Under the pieces are notes generated by a model that was not told the origin of the DNA, searched no databases, and saw only the letters and a program-made list of their open reading frames with translations. The position numbers and the translations under genes were made by a program. A DNA stretch of 64,000 nucleotides from Chamaea fasciata (Eukaryota; Chordata; Aves; Passeriformes; Sylviidae), in the NCBI GenBank assembly GCA_029207755.1, contig JARCOQ010000002.1, forward strand, positions 115,888,375 to 115,952,374, in the 5' to 3' direction. Positions 1 to 10,914 of this stretch are shown here, piece after piece (within the stretch, counting starts at the first letter, position 1; every line of letters starts with the position of its first letter).

Positions 1-535
1 AGCCTGGGAACACGGAATATTCCACCACATCCTGCACACGTTTTCTGCAGGTTTAATTTTCTCAGAGCTGAGTTTAAGTGACCATGGGGGGCCCAAATGG
101 CAGCACTTCATCTCTTTGGCCTTTTCTTGGCTCTAAACCACGATTTAAATCCACATCACCTTTAGTTTTTGATTTTTTTTTTTTTGAGTCATCTTCTCTT
201 GCAATTGCAGATCAATGATATCCTTTAAATGTCCAGCTCTGCTTGCACAACAGGCTGGCTCTGCTTTGCTCTGAGAGCAAGGACTGACCTTAACACTCCA
301 CTTGATCAGATGTGATTGTGCGTTAAAGTAAGTTTTAAAGGTCAGGTGAACTAAGGAGCTTCAAATAATTGCCTGGGCAGCTGGCAGAATAAATTGTGAA
401 CTCGCAATTTGTTTTCTCTGTTCAACTGATCAAAGCGGCAGGATGCTCACCAGCTACACCTCTGCAAGAGCAGTGTCCAAAACAAGCAAACCCTGGGTGG
501 TTTGGTCTCTTTTCTTGTTTAATCTGGAGCAATTC

Positions 536-588
<53 letters not shown>

Positions 589-944
589 ATTGGTGCCTGG
601 CAAGATTTTGTGACTAAAAAAAAAAAAAACAAAAACCAACCAAAACATGTTGTGTCAACTTTCTTGCTGAGGTTTGTTTTAGTCATTTCCAGAAAACAGC
701 TCTGGGAATTCCTGTGAGTTGTGCTGTGAAATCTCCAACGAAGTCGTCGATGTATTGGTAAGGTGATAAAGTGATAACAGAAAAGCAGAGAGGGATAGTG
801 GCCTCTTTCTGCTCCCAGTGAGGGCAGGATAAATTCCTGTCACTGCCGGCAGGAATAACAGGAATATGAATTCTAATCAAACCAACCAATTGTTTCCTCT
901 TTCACTTCTGTAGCTGAACTGTAGGAATGGGCACTTGCATCTTT
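1..944. other. Intergenic, no gene recognised
   Basis: AT-rich sequence without a convincing ORF. The only notable structure is an uninterrupted run of 41 A at 545-585 and a second A run at about 616-629. A long A run of this kind could be the tail of an old retroposed sequence, but no recognisable body precedes it. Confidence 0.6.
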
Positions 945-948
945 TCTT

Positions 949-1250
949 CCAGGGATCCAGGGGCAGCCCCAGCTGCTCTGGGAATTCCATCCCCACCCTG
1001 CCAGGGAACAATTCCTGATTCCCAAGATCCCATCCAATCCTACTTTGAAGCCATTCCCTGTGTCCTGTCCCTCCATCCCTTGTCCCCAGTCCCTCTGCAG
1101 CTCTCCTGGAGCCCCTTTAGGCCCTGCCAGGGGCTCGGAGCTCTCCCTGGAGCTTCTCCTCTCCAGGGGAGCACCCCCAGCTCTCCCAGCCTGGCTCCAG
1201 CAGCTCCTCTGGGTTCATTCCAACAGATTTTCCACCCTCTTGCTCTGAGA
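949..1250 (-). mobile_element. CR1 LINE fragment
   Basis: The block matches the copy at about 14540-14830 almost base for base over its GGGATCCAGGGGCAGCC, CCATTCCCTGTGTCCTGTCC and CTCTGCAGCTCTCCTGGAG stretches. It lacks the terminal piece present in that copy, so it is truncated at its 3' end, which faces left. Confidence 0.75.
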
Positions 1251-1754
1251 AGCGTTTGAGAGCTGCCAAAGAACGCCTTGATGTCAGAACTGTCCAGGGC
1301 TAGTCACAACCAGAATAATTTAAACGATCGTCACCCAGTCCGAGCTGCTGTCAGAGAGGACGAGGACCAGAAAGGTTTGAGTCAGCTGTCATTTCCTGGC
1401 CTCGGAGGAGGAACTAAAAGGGATCATCCCTTGCTCCTGGTGGCATTTGTGAAAGGCAGGTTACAAAATGTGAGGGAGGGAGGGGAGGGAAGGGGCGAGG
1501 CAGCCGTGTTCCTGAGCAAAGGCTAAAATCGCAGGGCTGGTTCCCCCGTGATTCCAAGGGCCTCATCCATTTGGAAACTCCAAAGGTCTCTTCCGTCATC
1601 TTCCAGGAAAGCAGGGAACAGAGGAGCTGCAGAGGCCTCGGCAGGGGGGTTATAAGGGGGGAGCTGGTGACCTGGGAGAAGGTGGAAAGCCACGAACGCC
1701 AGTTCGGCACAGCTTGGAGAACACTCCCTGCACAGAGGCTGCTGCTGCTCTGGA

Positions 1755-2492
1755 GATGGATATGGAGATAGAATCGATATAGGTGATATAGATATAAAGA
1801 TATAGAGATACAAAGATAAAGATATAGAGATATGGAGAGACATAGATACATAGGTGTCTAGATATATAGATTTATAGATGTATGTGTATCTAGATATATA
1901 GACACAGACATAGAGCTATAAAGATAAAGAGATACAGATATATCAATATAGATATAAATATGGATATGTAGAGGGATATAGTTACAGATATTGATATGTA
2001 GATATTGATAAATAGACACAGAGACAGAGACATATAGATGATATAGATATAGAAATAGAGATAGAGAGATGTAGAAATATATAGAGATACAGAAATATAG
2101 AGATATAGAGATATAGAGATATAGACACAGCTATATCAATATAGATATATAGATATAGATATAGATATAGATATAGATATAGATATAGATATAGATATAG
2201 ATATGAATATATAGATGCAGATATAGATAAGAGATATAGACACACAGATACAGCTAAATCTACCTATAGATATTTGGATATAAATATGGATATGTAGATA
2301 CAGAGATATAGAGACATAGATTAAACACAGATACAGATATAGCTATAGAGATATGTAGATATATGGATATCAATATACAGATATCAATATATAGGTGTAG
2401 ACAGATATAGCTACACAGATATAGATATAGATATAGATACAGATATAGATATAGATATAGATATAGATATAGATATAGATATAGATAGATGT
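1755..2492. repeat. (ATAGAT)n-type microsatellite block
   Basis: About 740 bp of imperfect GATATA/ATAGAT units, with pure runs at about 2143-2205 and 2420-2485. ORFs through it are only Tyr/Leu/Ile/Ser repeats and are not coding. Confidence 0.95.
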
Positions 2493-2631
2493 AGATGTAG
2501 TCCTCTTCAGAATGAGCAGAAAAGCCCCATCAACCAACAAAACATTCTGCCAAAACCCAAATTCCACAAACAGGCACGGCAGGCTCTGCCCCCTTGGCTC
2601 ACTGCAACCTCTGTTCTCCACTTTGTACCCC

Positions 2632-2841
2632 TTGAAAACCCCCTGTGGATCCCGCCGGGGTGATTCCATCCCCTTGGAAACCCCCTGTGGATCCCGCCGG
2701 GGTGATTCCATCCCCTTGGAAACCCCCTGTGGATCCCGCCGGGGTGATTCCATCCCCTTGGAAACCCCCTGTGGATCCCGCCGGGGTGATTCCATCCCCT
2801 TGGAAACCCCCTGTGGATCCTGCTGCAGTGATTCCATCCCC
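2632..2841. repeat. 42-bp minisatellite, five copies
   Basis: Units begin at about 2632, 2674, 2716, 2758 and 2800. The middle copies are essentially identical and the last has diverged (CTGCTGCAG instead of CCGCCGGGG). Because 42 is divisible by three, several frames stay open on both strands (14-residue periods), which explains the overlapping ORFs here. Confidence 0.95.
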
Positions 2842-2849
2842 ATGCCACT

Positions 2850-3995
2850 GGACTCTCATGAAACAACTTCAGTGACAGATTTTAACTCTTCCGATTCTGT
2901 TGCAAATAAAGAGATTCTCTTAAAATCCTGTTCAAATCTCAAAACTCAAAAAGTTTGACCTGTGTTAGCAGCCAGTGTTCCCTGTTTTCCTGTATGACAA
3001 TTTACATCTAATCAGCACTTGAACAATTCCATTTCTTAACTCCCGTCACTCTTCCAAATATTCTCTCCAATTCTCCAGCCGTAGGATTTGCCCACATAAA
3101 AGTCCCTGAAAAAATGAGAGAAAAAAAAAAGAGAAGGAAACTTTGGGAGTGTTTTCTCCGTCCTAATAGTTAATTATAACTACAAATCTGAAATGTCTTC
3201 CTTCTGTCCAGCAGCACCACAAAATATTTAACAAGATTTGGATCCCGATGAGGTTTATTTCTAGACTTCACTTTGAACAAATAATTACTGGTGTTCCTAA
3301 TCCTGGGGTTAGTTTTGTGTGGAAAGAGGAGTCTCAATGCCAATACATATGGCCAGGGACATTTGAGCTGATTGAGAAATCCAGGCTTTTTTTTTTTTTT
3401 TTTTTTTCCCCCCTGGAAACAGATATGGCAATTCTAGAACTTTCTAAATTAACCCTGTTTAAATTTAAAGACTGGAAAAATGCCACCCACAACGGGGGTC
3501 TTTGTCCTTCTCCTTCCCCTCAGCTGTTATTCCAAACCTCTGGCCAGTGATTTTATGGTGCTCTGCGTTGGTTTTCCTTTGCTGGCACCTTCACAGGGGC
3601 AGCAGAGCTCAGTCGGGGGGAGGGATTCTCAGCAATTCTTGCAATACCCACTCCCCCCTTCCACGGGAATGTTTCATCTGGCCAGTCGAACATCAGCTGG
3701 AAAAAGCATTTGACAATATCCCGTGGAGAAGCAGCTCAGCACTGACAGGGACTGATGAGCAAATAGATTTTCCCAGCCCCGTTTCCTGGGACTTGCTCTT
3801 CGGAACTGTTTAGTGAAGTAAAAGATGCAACTCATAAATATTAATTATTTAATATTAGTGTTGTTGTTGTTGCTGTTGTTGTTGGTACCACTGCAGTGGT
3901 TTGAAAGGTGTTTCAAAGATAAACCAAATCCTCCGAAAAGGTTCATCAAACACAAGCTGTGGGAGAAGATGGAAACAGCTGAGAGGAAGGAGCTC
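2850..3995. other. Intergenic, nothing recognised
   Basis: No supported gene. It holds a T run at about 3389-3407 and a short (TTG)n at about 3858-3883. Confidence 0.5.
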
Positions 3996-3999
3996 AGCA

Positions 4000-4180
4000 G
4001 GAATTTCCCCATGGAAAGGGTGCTCAGGCCTTGGCAGGGGCTGCCCAGGGAGCTCTGGAGTGCCCGTCCCTGCAGGTGGCACCTGGAGGTGGCACTCAGG
4101 GCTCCGGGCTGGGGACAAGGTGGGACTGCCTGGGCTGGGAGGGCTTTTCCAGCCTCAGGGATTTGGGGATTCTGTGCCAG
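4000..4180 (+). mobile_element. CR1 LINE 3' fragment
   Basis: Contains the characteristic GGCTGCCCAGGGAGCTCTGG ... GGTGGCACTCAGGGC ... GGGCTTTTCCAGCCTC order. Closely related pieces occur at 27930, 47430 (inverted) and 50165. Confidence 0.75.
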
Positions 4181-4184
4181 GAAG

Positions 4185-5012
4185 ATGCAGAGGATCCCTC
4201 CACCCTCAGGCAGAACCTTACAGGAATTTCAGTGACCTGTCAAGGAGCGAAGAGAACCCCCAAACTCATCCAGGGGAGTCCGTGACGAGAAGCCGGAACA
4301 AATTCTAGTTCGTTTGTGTGACAGGAGCCTGGGCAAGGAGCCGGAACTTCTGTCCCCTTGTCTGTCCTCCCAACACACTGAACAGAGCTGCAAGACAGCA
4401 ACTCCCGTGTGAATTAAGCCATGGATTCACTCCTGGAGCCCTTCTCCAGTTTCAGAGCTCCAAGGATCACAACTCCCTGTGGATCCTTGGGACCACCTCC
4501 ACCCCCGGAGCCCCACGAGCTCAGGGTCAAACTCTGCCTTTTTTTCCAAAGCCAGAACACAGGAAGAAGCCTCGACTCCGGGACGTTTCCAGGGCTGAGG
4601 AGTCCCTGGGAGCACAGTGACACGTTGGCATCGCTTTCCTGGGCTCGGGTTACACCTGAGCGCCGGCGTCACCCTGCACACAACAAGGGGAACATCAAAA
4701 CCTGGCTCCTGTTACTCCCCCACGCTGCAACTACAGATATTTTTTAATTTTTTTTGCCAGCCAGGAGCTCCTGTGGCAGCCCTGAGCAGCACAAGCCTCA
4801 GGCAGGGAGGTTTCCTTGGCTGTTTGTCCATCCCTGAATTTTCTGGTGCGTTCCTCCCTCGTGGTTTGGTCCCGTCGGGTGGCTCCGATAGGGACAGGAG
4901 TGCAAGGGACAGACAAAAATTGGCCCAGGGTCTCAAAACCAGCCATCAACCAGCATTCCATGGGCTGGAAAAATATTCAGGAGGGTGTTCCTGTCGCTGG
5001 GCCAGGAGCAGG

Positions 5013-5053
<41 letters not shown>

Positions 5054-5420
5054 AAAAAAAAAGCCTGCTGAGATATTTCTGTAACGCATCTTCCCTCTTT
5101 CCAAACCAGATTTTAGGGCTCTGTTATTAAAAATGACTGGATAAAGGAAGGAGTTATACTATTTTTGTTTTCATTTTCCCCTCATTTTAAAAAAAAAAGG
5201 AAAAACGTCTAGAAATGTCTACATCTACCAAAAAAATAAAAAAAGAAATTAAGAATCCTGATTTCTTTTTCTTCTCTGCTTCAGGGGAGTGTTTCTTCAA
5301 ATAAACTAAGATTGAAAACACCACAGAAATGAAATCTTTTTTTTTTTTGGAGTCATTTTTCAATTCACTGCGATTTGAAATACAGGCACAAAAAAATGTT
5401 TCAGTAGAATTCCAAGTAAA
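4185..5420. other. Intergenic, nothing recognised
   Basis: No gene seen. An almost pure A run occupies 5015-5062. ORFs crossing it end in poly-Lys and are artefacts. Confidence 0.5.
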
Positions 5421-5423
5421 TAC

Positions 5424-5502
5424 AAATATAAATATAAATATAAATATAAATATAAATATAAATATAAATATAAATATAAATATAAATATAAATATAAATA
5501 TG
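5424..5502. repeat. (AAATAT)n microsatellite flanked by a short duplication
   Basis: About 13 near-perfect 6-bp units. The same sequence, GTAGAATTCCAAGTAAAT, sits on both sides (about 5404-5421 and 5502-5519), so the array lies inside a direct duplication. Confidence 0.9.
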
Positions 5503-5519
5503 TAGAATTCCAAGTAAAT

Positions 5520-5650
5520 GGGGCCCTGAGCAAGCTGATCTATGAATCCCATCGCTGCCCATGGCAGGGGGCTTGGAATTAGAGGGTCCTTAAGGTCCCT
5601 ACAACCCAAACCCTTCAGTGATTCTAAATGTACTCCGTGATTCTAAATAT
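5520..5650 (+). mobile_element. CR1 LINE 3' end
   Basis: Short 3' end with CATGGCAGGGGGCTTGGAAT, CCTTAAGGTCCCTACAACCC and the terminal GTGATTCTAAAT repeated twice, the usual short CR1 tail repeat. Confidence 0.75.
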
Positions 5651-5654
5651 ATTA

Positions 5655-6885
5655 AAGAAATATATTAATAAAAGTTATAAATGTGAGCCTGCTTCTGGCG
5701 ACGTTTGACATAAATCTTGGTGGATGTCTTGGTGAGCAAACCTGGGCCTGGCTACTGTGCCCCAGCAAATCCAAAGGCAGAATCCAAGGCACGGGTTTTA
5801 AATGAGCGTAAAAAAGCGGATGGTCAGAGCGTCTTTTAGAGCTCCAACACCTCTCAGAGGGTGGGGAGAGGGATTTGGACCTGGATTTGAGGGCCTGAAT
5901 GTTGCAGGAAGTCTGAGGAGATGATCCCCGCGGTCCAAATCGGTTTGAGAAGACTTTCTAGTGCCTTGGAATGATCAGCTCCTTTTATTCCCGGCACAGA
6001 AATTCCTTTATCCGAGAACACCTCCCACATCCAGGCCTCAGCAGCAGAGCTAAAGGACAAGCTGACTTTTTCCTTATCCACCCAGGCTGGATACAAAGGA
6101 AAGGGAAGCATGCAAAATCGTGTTGGAAGGGAGAACAGCAGCAGATTCGCTCCCTGGGGATTTATCTGCGGCAAGTTTGTTCTGTTGGAGTTGGGTTTTT
6201 TGGGGTTTTTTTAAGATTGCATTGACCCTGAGTCACCTGGAGCAAAGAGGAGGCTGTGACATCTCTTGTAGCACGAAACAAACAATCAAACCTTATTTCT
6301 TGCAAATAAATGGAAGAGGGAGGAGGTGGGGGAAAAAAAGAGCAGCTGCGGTGATCTGTTTGAGGAAGTAGAAAAATGTCAAGAAATAATTGCAGCTTCC
6401 CTTTCACTCCAGGAGAGTTTGTAGTGGGCCTCCTCCCTCATTTCTCCCAGTGGGTGCCTCCAGAGCCGGATTAATGGATCCTCTCCCCCCAGCCAGGTGC
6501 TAATGAAATGATGATACAGTTATTTCCAGCTCTGAGCACAACCTCCAGCTGGCAAATTGCTGGGACGTGCCCGTGAAACTGAGACAAAAGTAGGTGGGGC
6601 TACTGCTCAGTAGGAGCTGTAATAAGCAGATTATTAATGATACTGAAAACCGAGGGGTATTTACCATGAAACGCAGGGAGGAAACACCCTCGGGCTGGGT
6701 TTTAGTTCCAATTTTCATTAGAGATCATCCTGTTTCTTTTTTTTACCTCTGCCCGGATGAACACTGCTCTCCTCTCTGCGCTGCTTTTGGTGCCGTTTGG
6801 GGGTGAAGGAGCAATTTCTCCTCTGAGTTTTCCTCGTGATGACTCTCAGCCCTCTGGAAGAGCTGGGATAAGTCATCATTTGTAT
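5655..6885. other. Intergenic, nothing recognised
   Basis: No gene or repeat family recognised. ORFs are short and lack domain-like sequence. Confidence 0.45.
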
Positions 6886-6888
6886 TAA

Positions 6889-7060
6889 TCATGGAATCAA
6901 ACAAGGTTTGGCTTGGGAGGGACCTAAAAGCTCATCCAATTCCACCCCCTGTCATGGGCAAGGGACACTTTCCACTGTCCCAGGCCGCTCCAACCTGGCC
7001 TTGGACACTTCCAGGGATGAAAAATCCAAAAATTTTCCTGGATAATCAATTCCAGGACCT
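6889..7060 (-). mobile_element. CR1 LINE 3' end
   Basis: Reads leftwards from ATCATGGAATCAAACAAGG through GGGAGGGACCTAAAAGCTC and CACTTTCCACTGTCCCAGG, the reverse complement of the CR1 3' terminus. Confidence 0.8.
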
Positions 7061-7064
7061 CCCC

Positions 7065-8480
7065 ACACTCACAGCTCCGTCCTTCATGAAGTGACAGGAA
7101 GATTTGCAAACTCACATTGAAATTCTGCACGTTTTCCCTACCCCTCGTGTTTTACTGTCGCTGCTTTTTCCTGAAGTGTTCTGTGGAGGAAATATCTCGC
7201 TGCAAATCTATCTGGGCAATCATTCCAATTAAAGTTTAAAAAAAAAAAAATTTAAAAAGACAGACCATATTCTTTTTTTATCTCACCTGACAAAACAAAA
7301 AAGCTGCAAACCCAGGACTTGTAGCTGGCCCTTGTGCCTGAAGGATGAATTTTCTGTGGCCGTAGCAGTGGTTTTCCCTCCAAAGTGTTCTGCGGATTTC
7401 CTGCACCCGGTGCAAATTCTGAGCATCTTCTCCTACGATTAAATTATTAAATTTGCCTTTTGTACAAACAAAAAAATCGAGGAGCCCGAGGGAGGGGCTG
7501 AGCCTTGAGTGCCAAATCTGCCTCGGTCTGCTGCAATTTGGTGAAAAATGGAAGTTCTGTGGCTGCCTTTGTTCTGCTCTTGGCCAAACGCCACTGAGCG
7601 CCACGAGAGCGCTTTCTGCCTCCAACTGCAGCGGCTCAGCTCCTCCAGAACCTGCTCTGATCTATTTTACTCCGATCCATCCCTAAACGAGGAGATGATT
7701 TTAGGCTTGTACCTGATTCACCTGGTTCCACCCTCTGGGGCAGGAGGGGGCTCAGCCACAACCCAACTGCTGCTCTCCCCAAATCTGGCAAAACGAGCCC
7801 CTGTTTTGGCTGCTGCTGGGGCGTCTTCAAGTGCAAGCCAAGGGCAGGGCAGCTGTTGATCTCTCTCCCCAGACCGTTGTGGATGCTGCCAGTGTGGTTT
7901 TCCTCTCTTGCTTCCCTTCCCCTGCTTGGCTCACGCCCCGAGCGCGGCCGACGCTGCTGCGCAGCGGAAAAACCCAGCCAGGCTCACGTGCCAGGAGCTG
8001 CCTGCTGCCTTTTATCAGCTCCTCTGCATCCCTCCCCTCTCACCACCTGCTGCCAGCGATGATCTGCCCGAAAAAAAAAAAAAAATGAACGTTTCAGGGG
8101 TGGGGATTTGGGTTGTGCTCAAAGCCTGGCCTGCGCAGAGGCCTCCTCCGCCCTGGGACAGGACGCTGCAGGTGCCACCTTCGCTGTGGCCCTGGGGACC
8201 GGGCTGGCAGCTCTTTGCCTTCTAGAACAACCCCTCAGCTTCCTCCAGAACGGCACTGGGTTTCTCTTTTTGCGTGCAACAGCTGGTGGTGGAATCATTT
8301 CAAGGAGGGGGCTCGGCGGGGAGACTCCGCCAGAACCGCGCTCGTCAGGCGGAAAAAAATCACCACTGGCTTGTGGTGGGATCATCCGAGGATCCGGGGC
8401 GTGGAGGGGCCCCAAAGCTGTCCCAGGATGTCCGGACAACCTCTGTGGGTTTTGTGTGCACGAACACGGGGGGACACGCA
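7065..8480. other. Intergenic, nothing recognised
   Basis: Mixed-composition sequence. Overlapping ORFs near 8.1-8.7 kb on both strands run into CR1 sequence and show no domain signature. A runs at about 7238-7251 and 8071-8084. Confidence 0.45.
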
Positions 8481-8484
8481 GCAG

Positions 8485-8625
8485 GGTTTCATTTGGCAAG
8501 GGCTGCCCAGGGAGGTTTGGAGTGCCCATCCCCAAGGAAGGGCTGGAGGTGGCACTCAGGGACAACGTGGGGATCAGCTGAGCTCCATGGGGAGGCTTTT
8601 CCAGCCTCGGTGATCCCACAAACCC
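8485..8625 (+). mobile_element. CR1 LINE fragment
   Basis: GGCAAGGGCTGCCCAGGGAG ... GGAGGTGGCACTCAGGGAC ... GGCTTTTCCAGCCTCGG, the same subregion as the copy at 4000 but more diverged. Confidence 0.65.
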
Positions 8626-8739
8626 GCGAAAGAACAAATGCTCGGGGCTCTGTGTTACAGGCACTGCTCTGTCTGTCACATCCCCATCACCGCCTGGTGG
8701 TTCATTCACGTTTCATCCCAGCTGCCCAGCGCCCGGGGC

Positions 8740-9260
8740 ACGGCAGGAGTTTGCATCCCGGGAATCACGCCTAAAAATGGACACACCCAGCGGCTCCCCG
8801 CGACTCCCATCCCACCAGGACGAGCGGCACCCCTCTCCCCGCGGCTGCCGGCTAGCAGGAAATGAATATATATATCCATATAATTGTTTTTCCCGGCAGA
8901 AACGCCCCGGGAGCAGCCCGGCTACCCCGTGGCAGCCGGGCTCTGCGTGCTGGAGCATCCCTGCCTGGCGATGTCGCTTAGCAACGCGGCAGCATCCGCG
9001 AAAAAAAAAAAAAAAAAAAACCCAAAAAACCCAGAAAAACAAACCCCGCGCCGTGCCGTGGCGGCTGCCAGGGTGGCACGGACGTGACTGCGGGCACACG
9101 GAGCCGTGCCCGTGAGCGGAGAGAGGTGCGCTGGGTGGGCTCCCCGCCCGGCCCCCCGGCGCTGCTGCCTCTCCCCACGCTGCCCTCTCCGTGCCGAGGG
9201 CTGCCCCGAGATGCTTTAACGCCTCCAAAAACACCCCACGCTCCCTTGCTCCTTGATGCT
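8740..9260. promoter_or_regulatory. CpG-rich patch with an X-box-like site
   Basis: CpG dinucleotides are markedly denser here than in the surrounding 8 kb. At about 8969-8982 GTCGCTTAGCAACG resembles the RFX X-box half-site pair (second half AGCAAC intact). A 20-base A run at 9001-9020 interrupts the patch. No exon with a convincing ORF and splice sites was found, so this may be an orphan promoter, an enhancer, or simply GC-rich sequence. Confidence 0.35.
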
Positions 9261-9264
9261 CTCC

Positions 9265-10720
9265 GCGAGGGGATTTTGGAGGGGAGGGAGCAGTGGAATT
9301 TTACAGCTCCATCCCATGATGCTCGCGCTCGCGGTCCCATGGCCTGGCTCATACCTCCAGCAAACCGTGAAGTGGGATCACAATGATGTGACTCACTCTC
9401 CAACTAAAGATAGATCCTGTCGAAGATCCCTCGGGAGCCCTGGGTGAGCGAGGTTGTCTGGCCGGGCTTGGGGTTTGGGGTGGGCTTTCTGCCCCCCTGG
9501 CTCTCCCCACTCGCCAAGTTTTGGGGTCTGGGAATTCCCGGGAGCGGGTGTGGCACACGCTTTGGGGATCTGCAGGAAAACATGGGGGACCTGCTCAGGA
9601 GTGTGAGTTCGGCCTCACCGTGGCACTTTTGGGAGTCTGAAGACTCCCAAAAAAACCCCCCCGTGGGCACCTGGCCACAGAAAAGAGAGAGAGATTGATT
9701 TCTTCAAGGCCTTCAAACATTTTTATTTCAGTGTTCACCTCCCAGCTGTCTGATACAGAGCAGGGCTGGTGCAGGACACAAAGAGAAGCAGCCAAGAGCC
9801 CAACCAAGACAAGGCCACTGGACAGGAGCAAGGAAGTGACAGGACAAACCTGCTCTGTTTGTCACCACAGCCGCCCCTGGGAACGGGGACGTGGGGGATA
9901 CAGCTCTGCTGAAACTCCGCGGGCAGAATCCTGTCCTGAAGGACACAAAGGAATCGGAATCTCCCCCAGCCGAGCGCAGGCTTGACTTTCATCCCTCCCC
10001 ATAAACACGGCAATGGAAACTGGCAGGTGAGGGAGCTGGATCCCGTTCAGCCCTGTACAATTCCACTGGTGTCAAAGGCATTGCATCAGGGACGAAACGC
10101 AGGCATTATTTTTAACCCGGCCGTTTCCTTTTATGCCCTTCATTCAGGAAATCCCTATGCGAGTGCATGATTTCAGTCATGTGAATCTCCTCGGTGTGAC
10201 TGCTCATGTCCTCAGAGTTAAAACACATGCCCGGATCCACGAGGGCTGGGGCCTGAAACAGCATCAGAGGGGAAGGAGAAGGGATGGGAGTGTGGGAATT
10301 CCTGAGCAACGTGGGAGAGGCCTCTGCCCACCTGGGCCATGGGAGTATTTCTGGCTGTTTCCCCTTTTCAGCCGGACGATTCCTCTAAACCCGGCAGCGT
10401 CTTTGGGGCGGCAGTTAAAGGTCTGTCTGCTGCGAAGGGGAGGAGAACAAAACGCCAAAAATGTTCCTAAAGGATATTAAAAGAGAATTAACGAAGCAGC
10501 TTGTTATGCAAATGTCCTTTGGGGACTGCAATCCCTGCCTGTGACTTTCCCAACCTTGCCCTGATTCCCTCTCTGCACTTGCAGGGAACACCCTCGGGGT
10601 CTTCACAGGAGATCTCACCAGAGGGGGTTTTCTGCACAGCTCTGGCTTCCCTTTGCTGCCATTCCTCAAAAATCCTGACTTCCAGACACCGGGAATTATG
10701 ACCTCTGAGCTCTGTCCTAT
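9265..10720. other. Intergenic, nothing recognised
   Basis: No gene supported. Short ORFs on both strands lack conserved motifs. Confidence 0.45.
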
Positions 10721-10724
10721 GCCA

Positions 10725-10910
10725 GCAATCCCAGGATCACCAGGGTGGGAAAAAGCCCTTCAGGATCACCCAGTGCCACCCCAGTGCCACCAGCATCAGC
10801 CAACCCCTGTCCCCAAGGGCCACCTCCAGACTCCTCCTGAACACTCCCACATACAGTGACTCCAACCCTCCCCGGGCAGCTCATCCCAAGGCCTGACCAC
10901 TCTGTGAGGA
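10725..10910 (-). mobile_element. CR1 LINE fragment
   Basis: CCCTTCAGGATCACCCAGTG ... CCAAGGGCCACCTCCAGAC ... CTCATCCCAAGGCCTGA. The same block recurs at 40795-40925, in the same orientation. Confidence 0.75.
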
Positions 10911-10914
10911 GGGG

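Noticed and set aside
2632..2841. Regular direct repeats considered as a CRISPR array
   Set aside because: Adjacent units with no spacers, in a vertebrate genome; an ordinary minisatellite.
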